In this document: positions 7,889 to 16,150 of the stretch, in pieces
Position numbering within the stretch: position 1 is the first letter of the stretch
Layout of the letters: each line of letters starts with the position of its first letter
Assembly: GCA_028279595.1 (NCBI GenBank)
Contig: JANQNK010000007.1
Coordinates: 1-64,000 of the forward strand
DNA length: 64,000 nt
DNA from: Thermoplasmatota archaeon
Lineage (GTDB): Archaea > Thermoplasmatota > JAKEGO01
Direction: 5' to 3'
Notes under the pieces: model-generated
Seen by the model: only the letters and a program-made list of their open reading frames with translations
Told to the model about the DNA's origin: nothing
Databases searched by the model: none
Made by a program: the position numbers and the translations under genes

Positions 7889-8566
7889 ATGGAGCCATTG
7901 CTGCTGCTCACCGGTTTCATAGCGTTCCCGGTAGCGCTGCTCATACTCTACCTGTACCTGATGCACTACTACTCCCGGATAAGGGAGGAGTGGGTATTCT
8001 ATGGACTGGTCCTCGGCATGTTCATGGGCATGCTGGGCGGTGTCCTCCACCTCTGGGTCGGTCCAGCGTTCATATTCCTGGTCCCGGTCTTCGATGTGAT
8101 GTTCCTCACTATCGTGCTGAACTCGTCGAAGCTCCAGGGAAAACGGAAGACCGTCTACTACGGCTGCTCGATGGGCATCGGGTACGGAGCGATGGTCCTC
8201 GTGGTCTATGGCTACCTCCTGTTCTTCAGGTCTGAGAACGTCATCGCCGACGCGTTCCGTTACTTCATCCTTACTTTCCCGTTCGTCCTGACCTACGGAG
8301 GGGTCGGAGCCTACGTGGGTGAGGGCGCGGGCATAGGACGTCTCTGGGCGCACTCGTGGAGGGCGATGGCGATCCTCATGCCGTTCTTCTTCTTCGTCGA
8401 CATGCTCTCCTATGTGGAAGGCTTCGTGATAGCCGTACCGGTAGGTGCATTGTTCGTATACGGACTCATGGTCTACAAATACGTCAGTGAGAGCGTCCTT
8501 CCCCTCGGGATGCTACGGAAACCAGGTCCGCGCATGAAGGTTCGGAGATCGCGCGGGTCTCGATGA
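7889..8566 (+). CDS. Polytopic membrane protein of unknown function
   Basis: 225 residues with about seven hydrophobic segments, beginning LLLLTGFIAFPVALLILYLYLM. Loops are short and the C-terminal tail is basic (KPGPRMKVRRSRGSR), so that end is probably cytoplasmic. No transporter or protease motif is recognised. A loose resemblance to intramembrane-protease-like polytopic proteins is not enough for a call, as no paired Glu/His motif is clear. The 3' end overlaps the convergent CDIN1-like gene by 83 bases, so the last 27 residues are encoded opposite the end of that gene. A good box A precedes the start. Confidence 0.8.
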   Translation: MEPLLLLTGFIAFPVALLILYLYLMHYYSRIREEWVFYGLVLGMFMGMLGGVLHLWVGPAFIFLVPVFDVMFLTIVLNSSKLQGKRKTVYYGCSMGIGYGAMVLVVYGYLLFFRSENVIADAFRYFILTFPFVLTYGGVGAYVGEGAGIGRLWAHSWRAMAILMPFFFFVDMLSYVEGFVIAVPVGALFVYGLMVYKYVSESVLPLGMLRKPGPRMKVRRSRGSR

Positions 8567-9287
8567 GTATATCGTCCGTGGCCCCGTATGGTACGATGCC
8601 GTACCAGTAGATGACCATTCCAGAGCCGAACAACTCACGGTAGGGCTCCAGCTGTTTCTTGAGGTTCGTCCGGATCTCCGTGTGGTCCCCGAACGAGGCC
8701 TTGGATTCGACCCACTTGATCTCGGTGTCCCTCACCCAGAAGGAGCGGTCCAGAAGGAAGTCGGGCGTCTTCGCGAACTCCTTCCTCAGGTCCGCCTCCC
8801 GGCGGTAGGTGAGTCCGAGGCCGTGGAGCCATTCCGCGAGCTTCTCCTCGGCCATGACGCCCCGCTCACGCTGGATCTCGTGACCCCGCGGGCTGTAGAG
8901 GTTGTCGACCTCGATGGCCTCCTTGAGCTCCCGCCTCAGCCTCTTGGTCGGAGCCTTGTCTGGTTCGTGCAGGTAGTTCCTGTAGGTCTTCCTGCCGACC
9001 CCCTCGAGCTTGAGGATGAGCATGGCGGTAAGGACCGGCGGGAACTCGATCTTCCTGGATATCTTGACGAACGAGTCTCCGTGCTTCCACCACCGCCTGA
9101 AGGCGCTGGACTGCCTTGCCATGTGGTGGAAACGCTTCTTGACCTCCCTCACGGTGCGTTGGGTGTAGATCACGAAAAGCAGGTCCTCGGGGTAATCGGT
9201 ACTGAGTCGATTTACGTCTTCCATTGTCTTCAGTTGCTTGTAAAGATGCTTGTAATCGTGGCTGTTGAATGTCAGTGGATCCTTCAT
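8484..9287 (-). CDS. CDIN1/C15orf41-like nuclease (TPD domain)
   Basis: 267 residues from ATG 9287. The C-terminal half matches the TPD domain of human CDIN1 (C15orf41, mutated in congenital dyserythropoietic anaemia type I), a PD-(D/E)xK-fold protein predicted to resemble archaeal Holliday-junction resolvases. Visible hallmarks are TPDFLL (TPD at 174-176), WVESKASFGD (E194, K196 completing PD...ExK), and GSGMVIYWYG (221-230). The N-terminal half is helical and basic (TYRNYL near 101), consistent with DNA binding. A longer reading frame reaches 9347, but a strong box A (9329-9337) lies inside it, which makes 9287 the likely start with a 20-base leader. It diverges from ABCE1 and overlaps the convergent membrane gene by 83 bases. 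Confidence 0.88.
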   Translation of the reverse strand: MKDPLTFNSHDYKHLYKQLKTMEDVNRLSTDYPEDLLFVIYTQRTVREVKKRFHHMARQSSAFRRWWKHGDSFVKISRKIEFPPVLTAMLILKLEGVGRKTYRNYLHEPDKAPTKRLRRELKEAIEVDNLYSPRGHEIQRERGVMAEEKLAEWLHGLGLTYRREADLRKEFAKTPDFLLDRSFWVRDTEIKWVESKASFGDHTEIRTNLKKQLEPYRELFGSGMVIYWYGIVPYGATDDILIETRAISEPSCADLVSVASRGEGRSH

Positions 9288-9328
9288 CTTTTCCTGCCCT
9301 TTCCTGTGTCTGGTTGCATCGAAGCCAG

Positions 9329-9337
9329 TATATAAAT
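9329..9337. promoter_or_regulatory. Shared TATA box of the divergent CDIN1-like and ABCE1 genes
   Basis: TATATAAAT on plus reads ATTTATATA on minus, a near-ideal box A. On minus it predicts transcription from about 9307 and the ATG at 9287. On plus it is 33-40 bases before the ABCE1 ATG at 9370. One element may serve both genes. Confidence 0.6.
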
Positions 9338-9369
9338 GCCTTTCCACAACGTTTTAATCGGACCACCTC

Positions 9370-11187
9370 ATGGCATTCAACATGTCGCTCCGCGTTGCGG
9401 TCCTGTTCAAGGACCGGTGCCAGCCGAAGCAGTGCAGCACCGAGTGCGTGAGGTTCTGTCCCAGAGTGAGGGCTGGCGCCGTGGAGACCATAATGACAGG
9501 GGACAGGGGGAAGCCGGTCATCTCGGAGGAACTGTGCATCGGGTGCGGCATCTGCGTACACAAGTGCCCCTTCACGGCCATACGGATAATCGGCCTCGCG
9601 GACGAGCTGGAGACTGACCTGATCCACCAGTATGGCGAGAACGGCTTTCGGCTGTTCAGGTTGCCCACCATCCAGGAGGGAAAGGTGGTCGGGCTCCTGG
9701 GTATGAACGGTATCGGCAAGACGACGATACTGAACATCCTCGCCGGGGAGTTCGTTCCGAACCTCGGAAACCTCGAACCGGACGAGGGATGGGAACCTGT
9801 GCTGGAGCATTTCCGCGGGACACAGATAAACGCCCATTTCAAGGAGATCGCCGAGGGCGACCTGAAGGTCTCGCTGAAGCCGCAGTACGTCGATCGCATG
9901 CAGAAGCTGTTCACCGGACCGGTGGCCCCACTCATGGAGAAGGCTGACGAACGGGGGGCGCTTGACGAGGTCGTCGAGGCACTGGGCCTGTCCGGGATAA
10001 TGATGAGGGACATGGCCGACCTTTCCGGGGGCGAGCTCCAGAGGGTGGCCATCGGCGCGACGATGCTCAAGGACGCTGACATCTACATGTTCGACGAACC
10101 CTCCTCCTATCTGGACATCCATCAGAGGATGCGGGTGGCGCATGCGATCCAGGGGATGACCGATATCGGCCAGATACTGGTCGTCGAGCACGACCTGGCA
10201 ATTCTCGATTTCATCTCGGACATGGTGTACGTCATGTACGGTTCGGAGGCGACCTACGGCGTGGTGGCGGAACCGCGCTCAGTCAGGAACGCCATCAATG
10301 CATACCTTCAGGGATATCTCCGCGAAGAGAACATCAGGTTCAGGGACGAATCCATCGAGTTCGACGTCCATCCGCCAAGGGAGGACTGGGAATCCCTCCC
10401 GATGCTGACCTACGGACCGCTGAAGAAGGAGTTCGACGGATTCACATTGACCGCCGGGAAGGGGGTCATCCACGAGGGGGAGGTCGTGGGGGTCGTCGGA
10501 CCGAATGCTACGGGGAAGACGACGCTGGTGAAGATACTGGCCGGAGTCATCAAGCCCTCGGATGGGAAGGTCGACACCGACGTCTCGGTCAGCTACAAGC
10601 CTCAGTACATCGCCCCAGACTTCAACGGGACCGTTAGGGAGTACCTCTACACCGTGATCGGCAACTTCGAGGAGGACAAGTTCTTCAAGGCTGAGGTCTA
10701 CGCTCCGCTCAGACTGGAGATGCTCCTCACCAAGGAGGTCAAGGCGCTGTCCGGCGGAGAGCTCCAGAGGGTGGCCGTGGCAGGGGCGATCTCGAGGGAC
10801 GCCGACCTGTATCTGCTTGACGAGCCATCGGCGTATCTGGACGCAAGCGAGAGGATGATAGCGGCCAGGACCGTTCGCAGAGTGATGGAGAAGAGGGGGA
10901 AGAGCGCCCTCATCGTCGACCACGACATCTACCTCATCGACCTGATATCGGACTCGCTGCTGGTGTTCGAGGGCGAGCCATCCATCGAGGGGCATTCCGT
11001 GGGGCCATTGCCGCTGCATGCTGGCATGAACCGGTTCCTCTCCACTGTGGGTATCACCTTCAGGAGGGATCCCGAGACCAAGAGACCGAGGATCAACACC
11101 CCTGGCTCGAGGCTCGACAGACAGCAGAAATCCTCCGGGGAACACTACTACACGGGTAAGTTAAGAGAAGAGGACGAGGAGGAATGA
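9370..11187 (+). CDS. ABCE1/Rli1 ribosome recycling ATPase
   Basis: 605 residues of ABCE1, which splits ribosomes after termination together with aRF1/Pelota and acts in initiation. The N-terminal part holds two [4Fe-4S] clusters: C-x4-C-x3-C-x3-CP (20-34) and CIGCGICVHKCP near 57. Two ATPase domains follow, the first with P-loop GLLGMNGIGKTT, signature LSGGELQRVAIG and DEPSSYLD, the second with VVGPNATGKTT, LSGGELQRVAVAG and DEPSAYLD. Length fits the family (about 590). The in-frame ATG at 9382 (MSLRVAV) resembles the usual family start and may be the true one. The release factor partner is encoded separately at 41757. It is a well-conserved gene with a secure call. Confidence 0.97.
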   Translation: MAFNMSLRVAVLFKDRCQPKQCSTECVRFCPRVRAGAVETIMTGDRGKPVISEELCIGCGICVHKCPFTAIRIIGLADELETDLIHQYGENGFRLFRLPTIQEGKVVGLLGMNGIGKTTILNILAGEFVPNLGNLEPDEGWEPVLEHFRGTQINAHFKEIAEGDLKVSLKPQYVDRMQKLFTGPVAPLMEKADERGALDEVVEALGLSGIMMRDMADLSGGELQRVAIGATMLKDADIYMFDEPSSYLDIHQRMRVAHAIQGMTDIGQILVVEHDLAILDFISDMVYVMYGSEATYGVVAEPRSVRNAINAYLQGYLREENIRFRDESIEFDVHPPREDWESLPMLTYGPLKKEFDGFTLTAGKGVIHEGEVVGVVGPNATGKTTLVKILAGVIKPSDGKVDTDVSVSYKPQYIAPDFNGTVREYLYTVIGNFEEDKFFKAEVYAPLRLEMLLTKEVKALSGGELQRVAVAGAISRDADLYLLDEPSAYLDASERMIAARTVRRVMEKRGKSALIVDHDIYLIDLISDSLLVFEGEPSIEGHSVGPLPLHAGMNRFLSTVGITFRRDPETKRPRINTPGSRLDRQQKSSGEHYYTGKLREEDEEE

Positions 11188-11202
11188 GAGGGGCGATCTC
11201 CA

Positions 11203-11210
11203 TTTATAAA
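11203..11210 (+). promoter_or_regulatory. Box A promoter of the PAN gene
   Basis: TTTATAAA predicts transcription from about 11233, leaving a leader of about 50 bases with GGAAGGTGG at 11271-11279. Weaker TATA-like stretches follow at 11229 and 11242. Confidence 0.5.
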
Positions 11211-11283
11211 CCCAGCCCTCTAACTGCCGTTTTAATGGGAACTATTAAGTACGTCCGAGGTCACTTTACAGGAAGGTGGTAGG

Positions 11284-12492
11284 CTGACGGAGACCGAAAG
11301 CACGGATTACTCGAACCTCGACGACCTCTCCATGGCGGAGATAAACAGGCGACTCCGGGAGGAGAACCTACGTGGGGAGCTCGACAAGAAGAGGCTGGAA
11401 CGGGAGATCGCCCGACTCCAGGACCTCGTCCTTGAACTCAGTCACGAGAACAAACGCCTTAAGCACGAACTCAAGCAATTCAAGTCGCCGCCGCAGCTCG
11501 TCGGCCAGGTCGTTGACACCCTGGACACCGGCGACGTCATAGTCAAGAACGGCGCAGGCCAGACCTTCCTCGTCAGCGTCTCGCCGAAGATAGAGGCGCC
11601 CGACCTCAAGGTCGGCACCAGGATATCCATGGACAGGAACAACCTCACTGTCATGAGGATGCTTCCGCCGTCCAAGGACCCGGTCATCGGCGCAGCGGAG
11701 ATCATCGAGCGGCCCGTCGTCACGTTCGACGACATCGGGGGACTGGACGACCAGATCACCGAGATACGCGAGATGGTCGAGCTACCGCTCATCAAGCCGG
11801 ACCTGTTCCGCGAGGTAGGGATCACGCCCCCGAAGGGTGTCCTGCTGGTCGGACCCCCAGGCACCGGAAAGACGCTCATCGCCAAGGCAGTGGCGGAGAA
11901 GACCAACGCGACGTTCGTCAGGCTGGTCGGATCCGAACTCGTCCAGAAGTTCATCGGAGAGGGCGGCCGGCTCGTCCGCGAGCTCTTCCAGATGGCCAGG
12001 GACAAGGCTCCTGCCATCATATTCATAGACGAGATCGACGCCATCGGAGCGAAGAGGATGTCCATGGACACCACGGGAGACCGCGAGGTCCAGAGGACGC
12101 TCATGCAGCTCCTGGCAGAGATGGACGGGTTCAACGCGCTCGAGGATATCTCGATAATCGCGGCGACGAACCGCCTGGACATCATCGACGAGGCCCTTCT
12201 GAGGCCAGGTCGATTCGACCGGATCATCGAGATACCGATGCCCGATGTCGAGGGCGTCAAGAAGATCCTCGAGATCCACACCCGTGAAATGAACGTGGCC
12301 GAGGTTGACCTCGGAAAGGTCGCCGACAGGCTACGGGACACCACTGGCGCTCACGTTGCGGCCATAGTGCGCGAGGCGGGAATGTTCGCGATCAGGAGCG
12401 AGCGCGGCAACGTCACCCAGGACGATTTCAACAAGGCTGCCGAGAAGCTAGGCGGGAAGGAGTCCGGTTTCGACGAGAGAATGTACCATTGA
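11284..12492 (+). CDS. pan: Proteasome-activating nucleotidase (PAN), probable CTG start
   Basis: 402 residues if started at CTG 11284, or 386 from the first ATG at 11332. PAN is the hexameric AAA ATPase that unfolds substrates and feeds them to the 20S proteasome. Features: an N-terminal coiled coil (about 15-65), an OB domain, Walker A GPPGTGKT, Walker B IIFIDEIDAIG, the second region of homology ATNRLDIIDEALLRPGRFDR, and C-terminal MYH matching the HbYX motif that docks into and opens the proteasome gate. The CTG is preferred because a Shine-Dalgarno site AGGTG ends five bases before it and the following 16 codons are an acidic stretch continuous with the coiled coil. ATG 11332 has no ribosome-binding site. 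The genes for the 20S subunits are not in the window. Confidence 0.93.
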   Translation: MTETESTDYSNLDDLSMAEINRRLREENLRGELDKKRLEREIARLQDLVLELSHENKRLKHELKQFKSPPQLVGQVVDTLDTGDVIVKNGAGQTFLVSVSPKIEAPDLKVGTRISMDRNNLTVMRMLPPSKDPVIGAAEIIERPVVTFDDIGGLDDQITEIREMVELPLIKPDLFREVGITPPKGVLLVGPPGTGKTLIAKAVAEKTNATFVRLVGSELVQKFIGEGGRLVRELFQMARDKAPAIIFIDEIDAIGAKRMSMDTTGDREVQRTLMQLLAEMDGFNALEDISIIAATNRLDIIDEALLRPGRFDRIIEIPMPDVEGVKKILEIHTREMNVAEVDLGKVADRLRDTTGAHVAAIVREAGMFAIRSERGNVTQDDFNKAAEKLGGKESGFDERMYH

Positions 12493-12575
12493 GAGCGTAC
12501 TCTCCGGATTGATACACTCAACATCCACAGCCATGGCTACGTCTGATTTACAGATGCTATCGGTCACACGACCTA

Positions 12576-14135
12576 CTACTCGCCGAAGAATCCGCGGAGC
12601 ACCGGATGCATCTCCATGAGCTGCTCGCGGCCCATCGCCTCGTACAGCTGGATCATTATACCTACGGTTAGCAGGACACCTGTACCACTCGTACGTCCTA
12701 CCGTCCCTATGAGGTCAGCTGACGCTGCAAGGAAGCCCACAAAGGCTCCGGATATCACCGTCACCATTGGGATGTATCTCTCCAGGACCCTCCTCAGGAC
12801 GCGCGGGTCGCGCCTGAAGCCGGGGATCTGCATGCCGCTGCTCTGGATCTGTTTGGCCACGTCTTCGGGACCCATGTTGGTCGTGGCGATCCAGAACTTG
12901 GCGAATATGATGGAGCCTAGCACCATCACTAGGACATAGATTATCACGTGCGCGGCGACCTGGATATAACTGTGATTGCCCATGTAAACGCCGTACTGGT
13001 CCTGATTGATCAAGGGCAACAACCATTCGTGGACGCCGTTCACCTGCGACAGATAATATGCCAGCCCCGCTGTCGGGGCGGTGGAGCCTGGTGGATACTT
13101 ACCTATCATCCAATTACGGCCCAGTATGGGCACACCTTGCAGTGACGGGTTCGTATAGAACAGGAGCGTGAACATGTTGACGTTGGCGAGCAGCGCCGAC
13201 ATCAGGATGACCGGGATGTTTGAAGCGTAGATCAGCCTGATCGGGTAGCGTCCCCGGGCTCCCCTTACGCGCCCGTGGGCGAGGGGAAGCTCGATCCTCG
13301 TGGACTCGGCGTAGGCCACGATGAAGAAGATGACCAGGGTCCCAAGCAGAGCTATAATGGGGTTAGGCTCGCCTAGGAAGACCATCTCGAAACCGCGCTG
13401 GCTGAAGTCGCCGAGGGACATGTTCTGAAGGACGTATATCGTCTTCGGAATGGTTCCCGAGGGGAGGTTCGCCGCCCTCTGGGTCCCTCCCACGGTGAGC
13501 GGAGAGTTCCTGTCGGCAGGGATCCAGTTGATCGTACCGGTGACGATCGCCTGTGAAACGCCGGCAGCGATGAACAGCGACACGCCGGAACCGATGCCCC
13601 ACTTGGAGACGACCTCGTCCATGAGGAACACCAGGTAGGAACCGACGAACAGCTGCATGATTATGATGGCCTTTGCATAGTTGTCGCCGTAGGTGCTGAT
13701 GAGGGCCGGGCTCGGCGCCAGGTATCCGTATACCTGGGGCACGGCCTCGACGAAGATCATGATGAGGACCATCATCTTCTGGGTCCCCTGGTAGACGGCC
13801 TTGTCGTCGGGATTTGAGAGATCGAGGTTGATGATCTTCGCTCCGACGAAGAGCTGCATGATGATCGAACCGGTAACGATCGGTCCGATACCCAGATGCA
13901 TGAGGGAGAAGGAGGCGCCGGCCATGATGGCCCGGAACTGCTCGAAGACGTCCGTCCTCTCCGTCGCGATGCCGTAGAGCATCACGTTGGTCATGAGGAA
14001 GTACATTATCAGGACGAGGAGCGTCCACATCAGCTTCGTCCTGAAAGCCACGTGGCCTTCCGGCTTCTTCACCGCCGGAAGGCGGTCGGTAATGGGCTTC
14101 AACCCATAGAGCAGCGACCTCTTCTCCTCTGCCAT
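12576..14135 (-). CDS. secY: Protein translocase subunit SecY (Sec61 alpha)
   Basis: 519 residues with about ten membrane helices, the channel-forming subunit that moves proteins across or into the membrane. Family marks are the opening LKPITDRLPAVKKPEGHVAFRTKLMWT, the plug-region LMHLGIGPIVTGSIIMQL, the cytoplasmic loop with RIELPLAHGRVRGARGRYPIRL, and TSGTGVLLTVGIMIQLYE near the end. Somewhat longer than the average archaeal SecY, mostly in the external loop around residue 340-395. It is the last gene of the ribosomal protein operon, four bases after uL15. Adenylate kinase, often next in archaeal operons, is absent: the convergent PAN gene follows. Confidence 0.97.
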   Translation of the reverse strand: MAEEKRSLLYGLKPITDRLPAVKKPEGHVAFRTKLMWTLLVLIMYFLMTNVMLYGIATERTDVFEQFRAIMAGASFSLMHLGIGPIVTGSIIMQLFVGAKIINLDLSNPDDKAVYQGTQKMMVLIMIFVEAVPQVYGYLAPSPALISTYGDNYAKAIIIMQLFVGSYLVFLMDEVVSKWGIGSGVSLFIAAGVSQAIVTGTINWIPADRNSPLTVGGTQRAANLPSGTIPKTIYVLQNMSLGDFSQRGFEMVFLGEPNPIIALLGTLVIFFIVAYAESTRIELPLAHGRVRGARGRYPIRLIYASNIPVILMSALLANVNMFTLLFYTNPSLQGVPILGRNWMIGKYPPGSTAPTAGLAYYLSQVNGVHEWLLPLINQDQYGVYMGNHSYIQVAAHVIIYVLVMVLGSIIFAKFWIATTNMGPEDVAKQIQSSGMQIPGFRRDPRVLRRVLERYIPMVTVISGAFVGFLAASADLIGTVGRTSGTGVLLTVGIMIQLYEAMGREQLMEMHPVLRGFFGE

Positions 14136-14139
14136 CCGA

Positions 14140-14577
14140 TTATCCCTCTTCCTCAGGTTCCGTTTCAGTCGTCTCTTCGAAGGTCTCCTCGGCGGTCTCG
14201 ACCGATCCGCCGGCCGCCTCGACCTTCTCGATCGCCGATGGTACTGCTGTCTTCACCGCTATCTTGATGGCAGAACCGATGTTTCCGCCGCCGAGCAGCT
14301 TCTCGTAACCGTGTTCCGAGAGGTCCACCTCGCCGGCGTCGCTCCATCGCTCCGCGACCTCGCCCACGTTGATCGTCTCGGGACGGATGGTGAGCGACGG
14401 ATGCCTCTTGAAGCCGTACTTACCGGCGTAGCGCTTGCCGAAGGTCTTCCGGATCCACATCTTCCTGTGCTTGAAGGCTCCGGCCTTGCCTCTGCCTCCG
14501 CGCTTGCCTGCGCCTCGGCGGGCCTTCTTGCCGTGCCCGTGGTATCGTGAACCCCTGAACTTGTACGTCCTTCCCAT
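14140..14577 (-). CDS. rpl15: 50S ribosomal protein uL15
   Basis: 145 residues. The glycine- and arginine-rich N-terminus (FRGSRYHGHGKKARRGAGKR and GGRGKAG) is the archaeal uL15 hallmark and threads through 23S rRNA. A central globular part follows, and the last 20 residues are strongly acidic (ETFEETTETEPEEEG), an extra tail not usual in the family and in keeping with acidic additions on uS5, uL5, uS3 and uL24. It abuts uL30 directly (start base next to the uL30 stop), so the genes are coupled. Confidence 0.95.
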   Translation of the reverse strand: MGRTYKFRGSRYHGHGKKARRGAGKRGGRGKAGAFKHRKMWIRKTFGKRYAGKYGFKRHPSLTIRPETINVGEVAERWSDAGEVDLSEHGYEKLLGGGNIGSAIKIAVKTAVPSAIEKVEAAGGSVETAEETFEETTETEPEEEG

Positions 14578-15039
14578 CTAGAGCATCCTCCTGATGAGGT
14601 CGTTGATGTGCTGGCCGCGGTAGCCCAATGCTCCACCCATTACAAAAGGCTTTTTGATACCCTCGTAGCCCTTCGCAGGGGGGTGAAGCCGCATGACTGG
14701 CTTGATCGGATCGCCGAGTTTGTAATCACCCGCAATGAGTCCCTCGGCGAGACCCTTGAAGTCCGAATAATCTGTGTCGACGAGGTCGACCTCCGTGAGG
14801 ACCTTGTTGCCGATGAGGCGGCCGCGCTTCTCGAGCATCTCTGCGAGGGTGTCGACGTCGATCTCGCCCCAGGTGACGTAGTCCTTCGTCTTCTGGAGCA
14901 TTCCCTTGGACGTCGCATTGTCAGGTACGAGCACACAGTGGTTCACCCTGTGGAGCCTCATGTGCTTCATGGTGTCCTGGATCTCGCCCATGAGCTTGAC
15001 CGTTCCCCTTACACGTATGACCGCGAACATCTCAGGCAC
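14578..15039 (-). CDS. rpl30: 50S ribosomal protein uL30
   Basis: 153 residues, the archaeal/eukaryotic long form of uL30. MFAVIRVRGTVKLMGEIQDT and HRVNHCVLVP form the ferredoxin-like core; the archaeal C-terminal extension includes KPVMRLHPPAKGYEGIKKPF. It binds 23S rRNA in the large subunit. Its start overlaps the uS5 stop by 8 bases, so translation is probably coupled. No anomalies were seen. Confidence 0.95.
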   Translation of the reverse strand: MPEMFAVIRVRGTVKLMGEIQDTMKHMRLHRVNHCVLVPDNATSKGMLQKTKDYVTWGEIDVDTLAEMLEKRGRLIGNKVLTEVDLVDTDYSDFKGLAEGLIAGDYKLGDPIKPVMRLHPPAKGYEGIKKPFVMGGALGYRGQHINDLIRRML

Positions 15040-16150
15040 CGCCTATCGGTCCGGCAACGATGTGCAGTTCCTCGGCCAGTCCCTTGCTGACGCGGGTCTT
15101 CTCCATCTCCATGAGTGCGTCGAAGACGGACTTGGCGAAGTTGACCGTGGTCCTGGTCTGACCCTTCGCGAAGCTCTGTATGTCCTCGAACCCTGCGAGC
15201 GAGAGTATCCTGCTTGGGATGTCGCCGGCGGACAGTCCAGCGCCCCTGGGCGCTGGCTTGAGCTTGATCTCGACGGACCCGCTCTTGCCACTGATGGCGA
15301 ACGGGAGGCTGTGAGCCTTGCCGCAGCCGCACTCCCACGAGCCGCAGCCCCGCTTGACCTCGATTATGTTGAGCTTGGCGTTCTCGATGGCCTTCCTGAT
15401 CGTCGGCCCGACCTCCTTGCCCTTGGCCCTTCCGAGGCCGATGAAGCCGTCCCTGTTCCCGACCACCGTGGTTATTGAGAACTTGACACGGCGTCCGGAG
15501 TCGGTCATCCTCTGGACCATGTTGATGTCGAGGACGTCGTCTTCCAGGTCCGGCAGGAAATAGTCGACTATGGTGGACTCCCTCAGGGGAAGTCCTGAAT
15601 CGAGTACCTGGGAAAGTGTCGTGAGCTTTGATTCCTGGACCAGCTTTCCGAGCTTGGTCTTCGGCTGCCATGAGCCCAGATCGACCTCGACCGTCTGGCG
15701 CTGCCTCTGCTGCCTTCCGCGTCCTCCGCGTGGTCCGCCCCGGCCTCCGCGCGGTCCGCCGCGGGCGTCGTCGCGACGCTCCTGGCGGGTCGCCGGTGGG
15801 CCTACCTGGGCCACACCGATGTTCGCGTTGACCTCCTTCTTCTCGGGTTCGGGGGTCGGATACGGAACAGGTGCTGGTGGAGCTTGTGCCTTGGGTGCCG
15901 GTTCCGCTGCCGCCGGCTCCGCCTCTGCCTTGGGTTCAGCCGCAGGTTCCTCTGCTGCTTCAGGCTTGGCCTCGGGCTCCTCCTTTGCTTCTGGCTCGGC
16001 TGCGGGTTCCTCCGTCGCGGCCTCGGTGGCCGGCTCCTCGGGGGCTTCCTCGGTCGCCTCTGTCTTGGCCTCTGCCTCGACGGGAGCTTCCTCGGGCGCC
16101 TCCTCTGCCTTCTCCTCTTCCTCGACGGTTCCCTTCTCCTCTTCACTCAT
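15032..16150 (-). CDS. rps5: 30S ribosomal protein uS5 with long acidic/RGG N-terminal extension
   Basis: 372 residues, against about 200-240 for typical archaeal uS5. The conserved part begins near residue 150 (GSWQPKTKLGKLV) and contains the double-stranded RNA-binding core DGFIGLGRAKGKEVGPTIRK and the archaeal/eukaryotic CGSWECGCGKAHSLPF cysteine cluster. Residues 1-110 are almost only Glu, Ala and Pro with a few Lys. Residues about 125-148 form an RGG-type segment (GGPRGGRGGPRGGRGRQQRQ). The start codon overlaps the uL18 end by 8 bases and no internal start is needed, so the extension appears to be translated. The core builds the decoding and mRNA entry site. The role of the extension is unknown. 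Confidence 0.95.
   Translation of the reverse strand: MSEEEKGTVEEEEKAEEAPEEAPVEAEAKTEATEEAPEEPATEAATEEPAAEPEAKEEPEAKPEAAEEPAAEPKAEAEPAAAEPAPKAQAPPAPVPYPTPEPEKKEVNANIGVAQVGPPATRQERRDDARGGPRGGRGGPRGGRGRQQRQRQTVEVDLGSWQPKTKLGKLVQESKLTTLSQVLDSGLPLRESTIVDYFLPDLEDDVLDINMVQRMTDSGRRVKFSITTVVGNRDGFIGLGRAKGKEVGPTIRKAIENAKLNIIEVKRGCGSWECGCGKAHSLPFAISGKSGSVEIKLKPAPRGAGLSAGDIPSRILSLAGFEDIQSFAKGQTRTTVNFAKSVFDALMEMEKTRVSKGLAEELHIVAGPIGGA

Noticed and set aside
12493..12575. Adenylate kinase remnant after SecY
   Set aside because: Only 83 bases remain between SecY and convergent PAN, with no coding pattern. A small inverted repeat GAGAG/CTCTC is the only feature.
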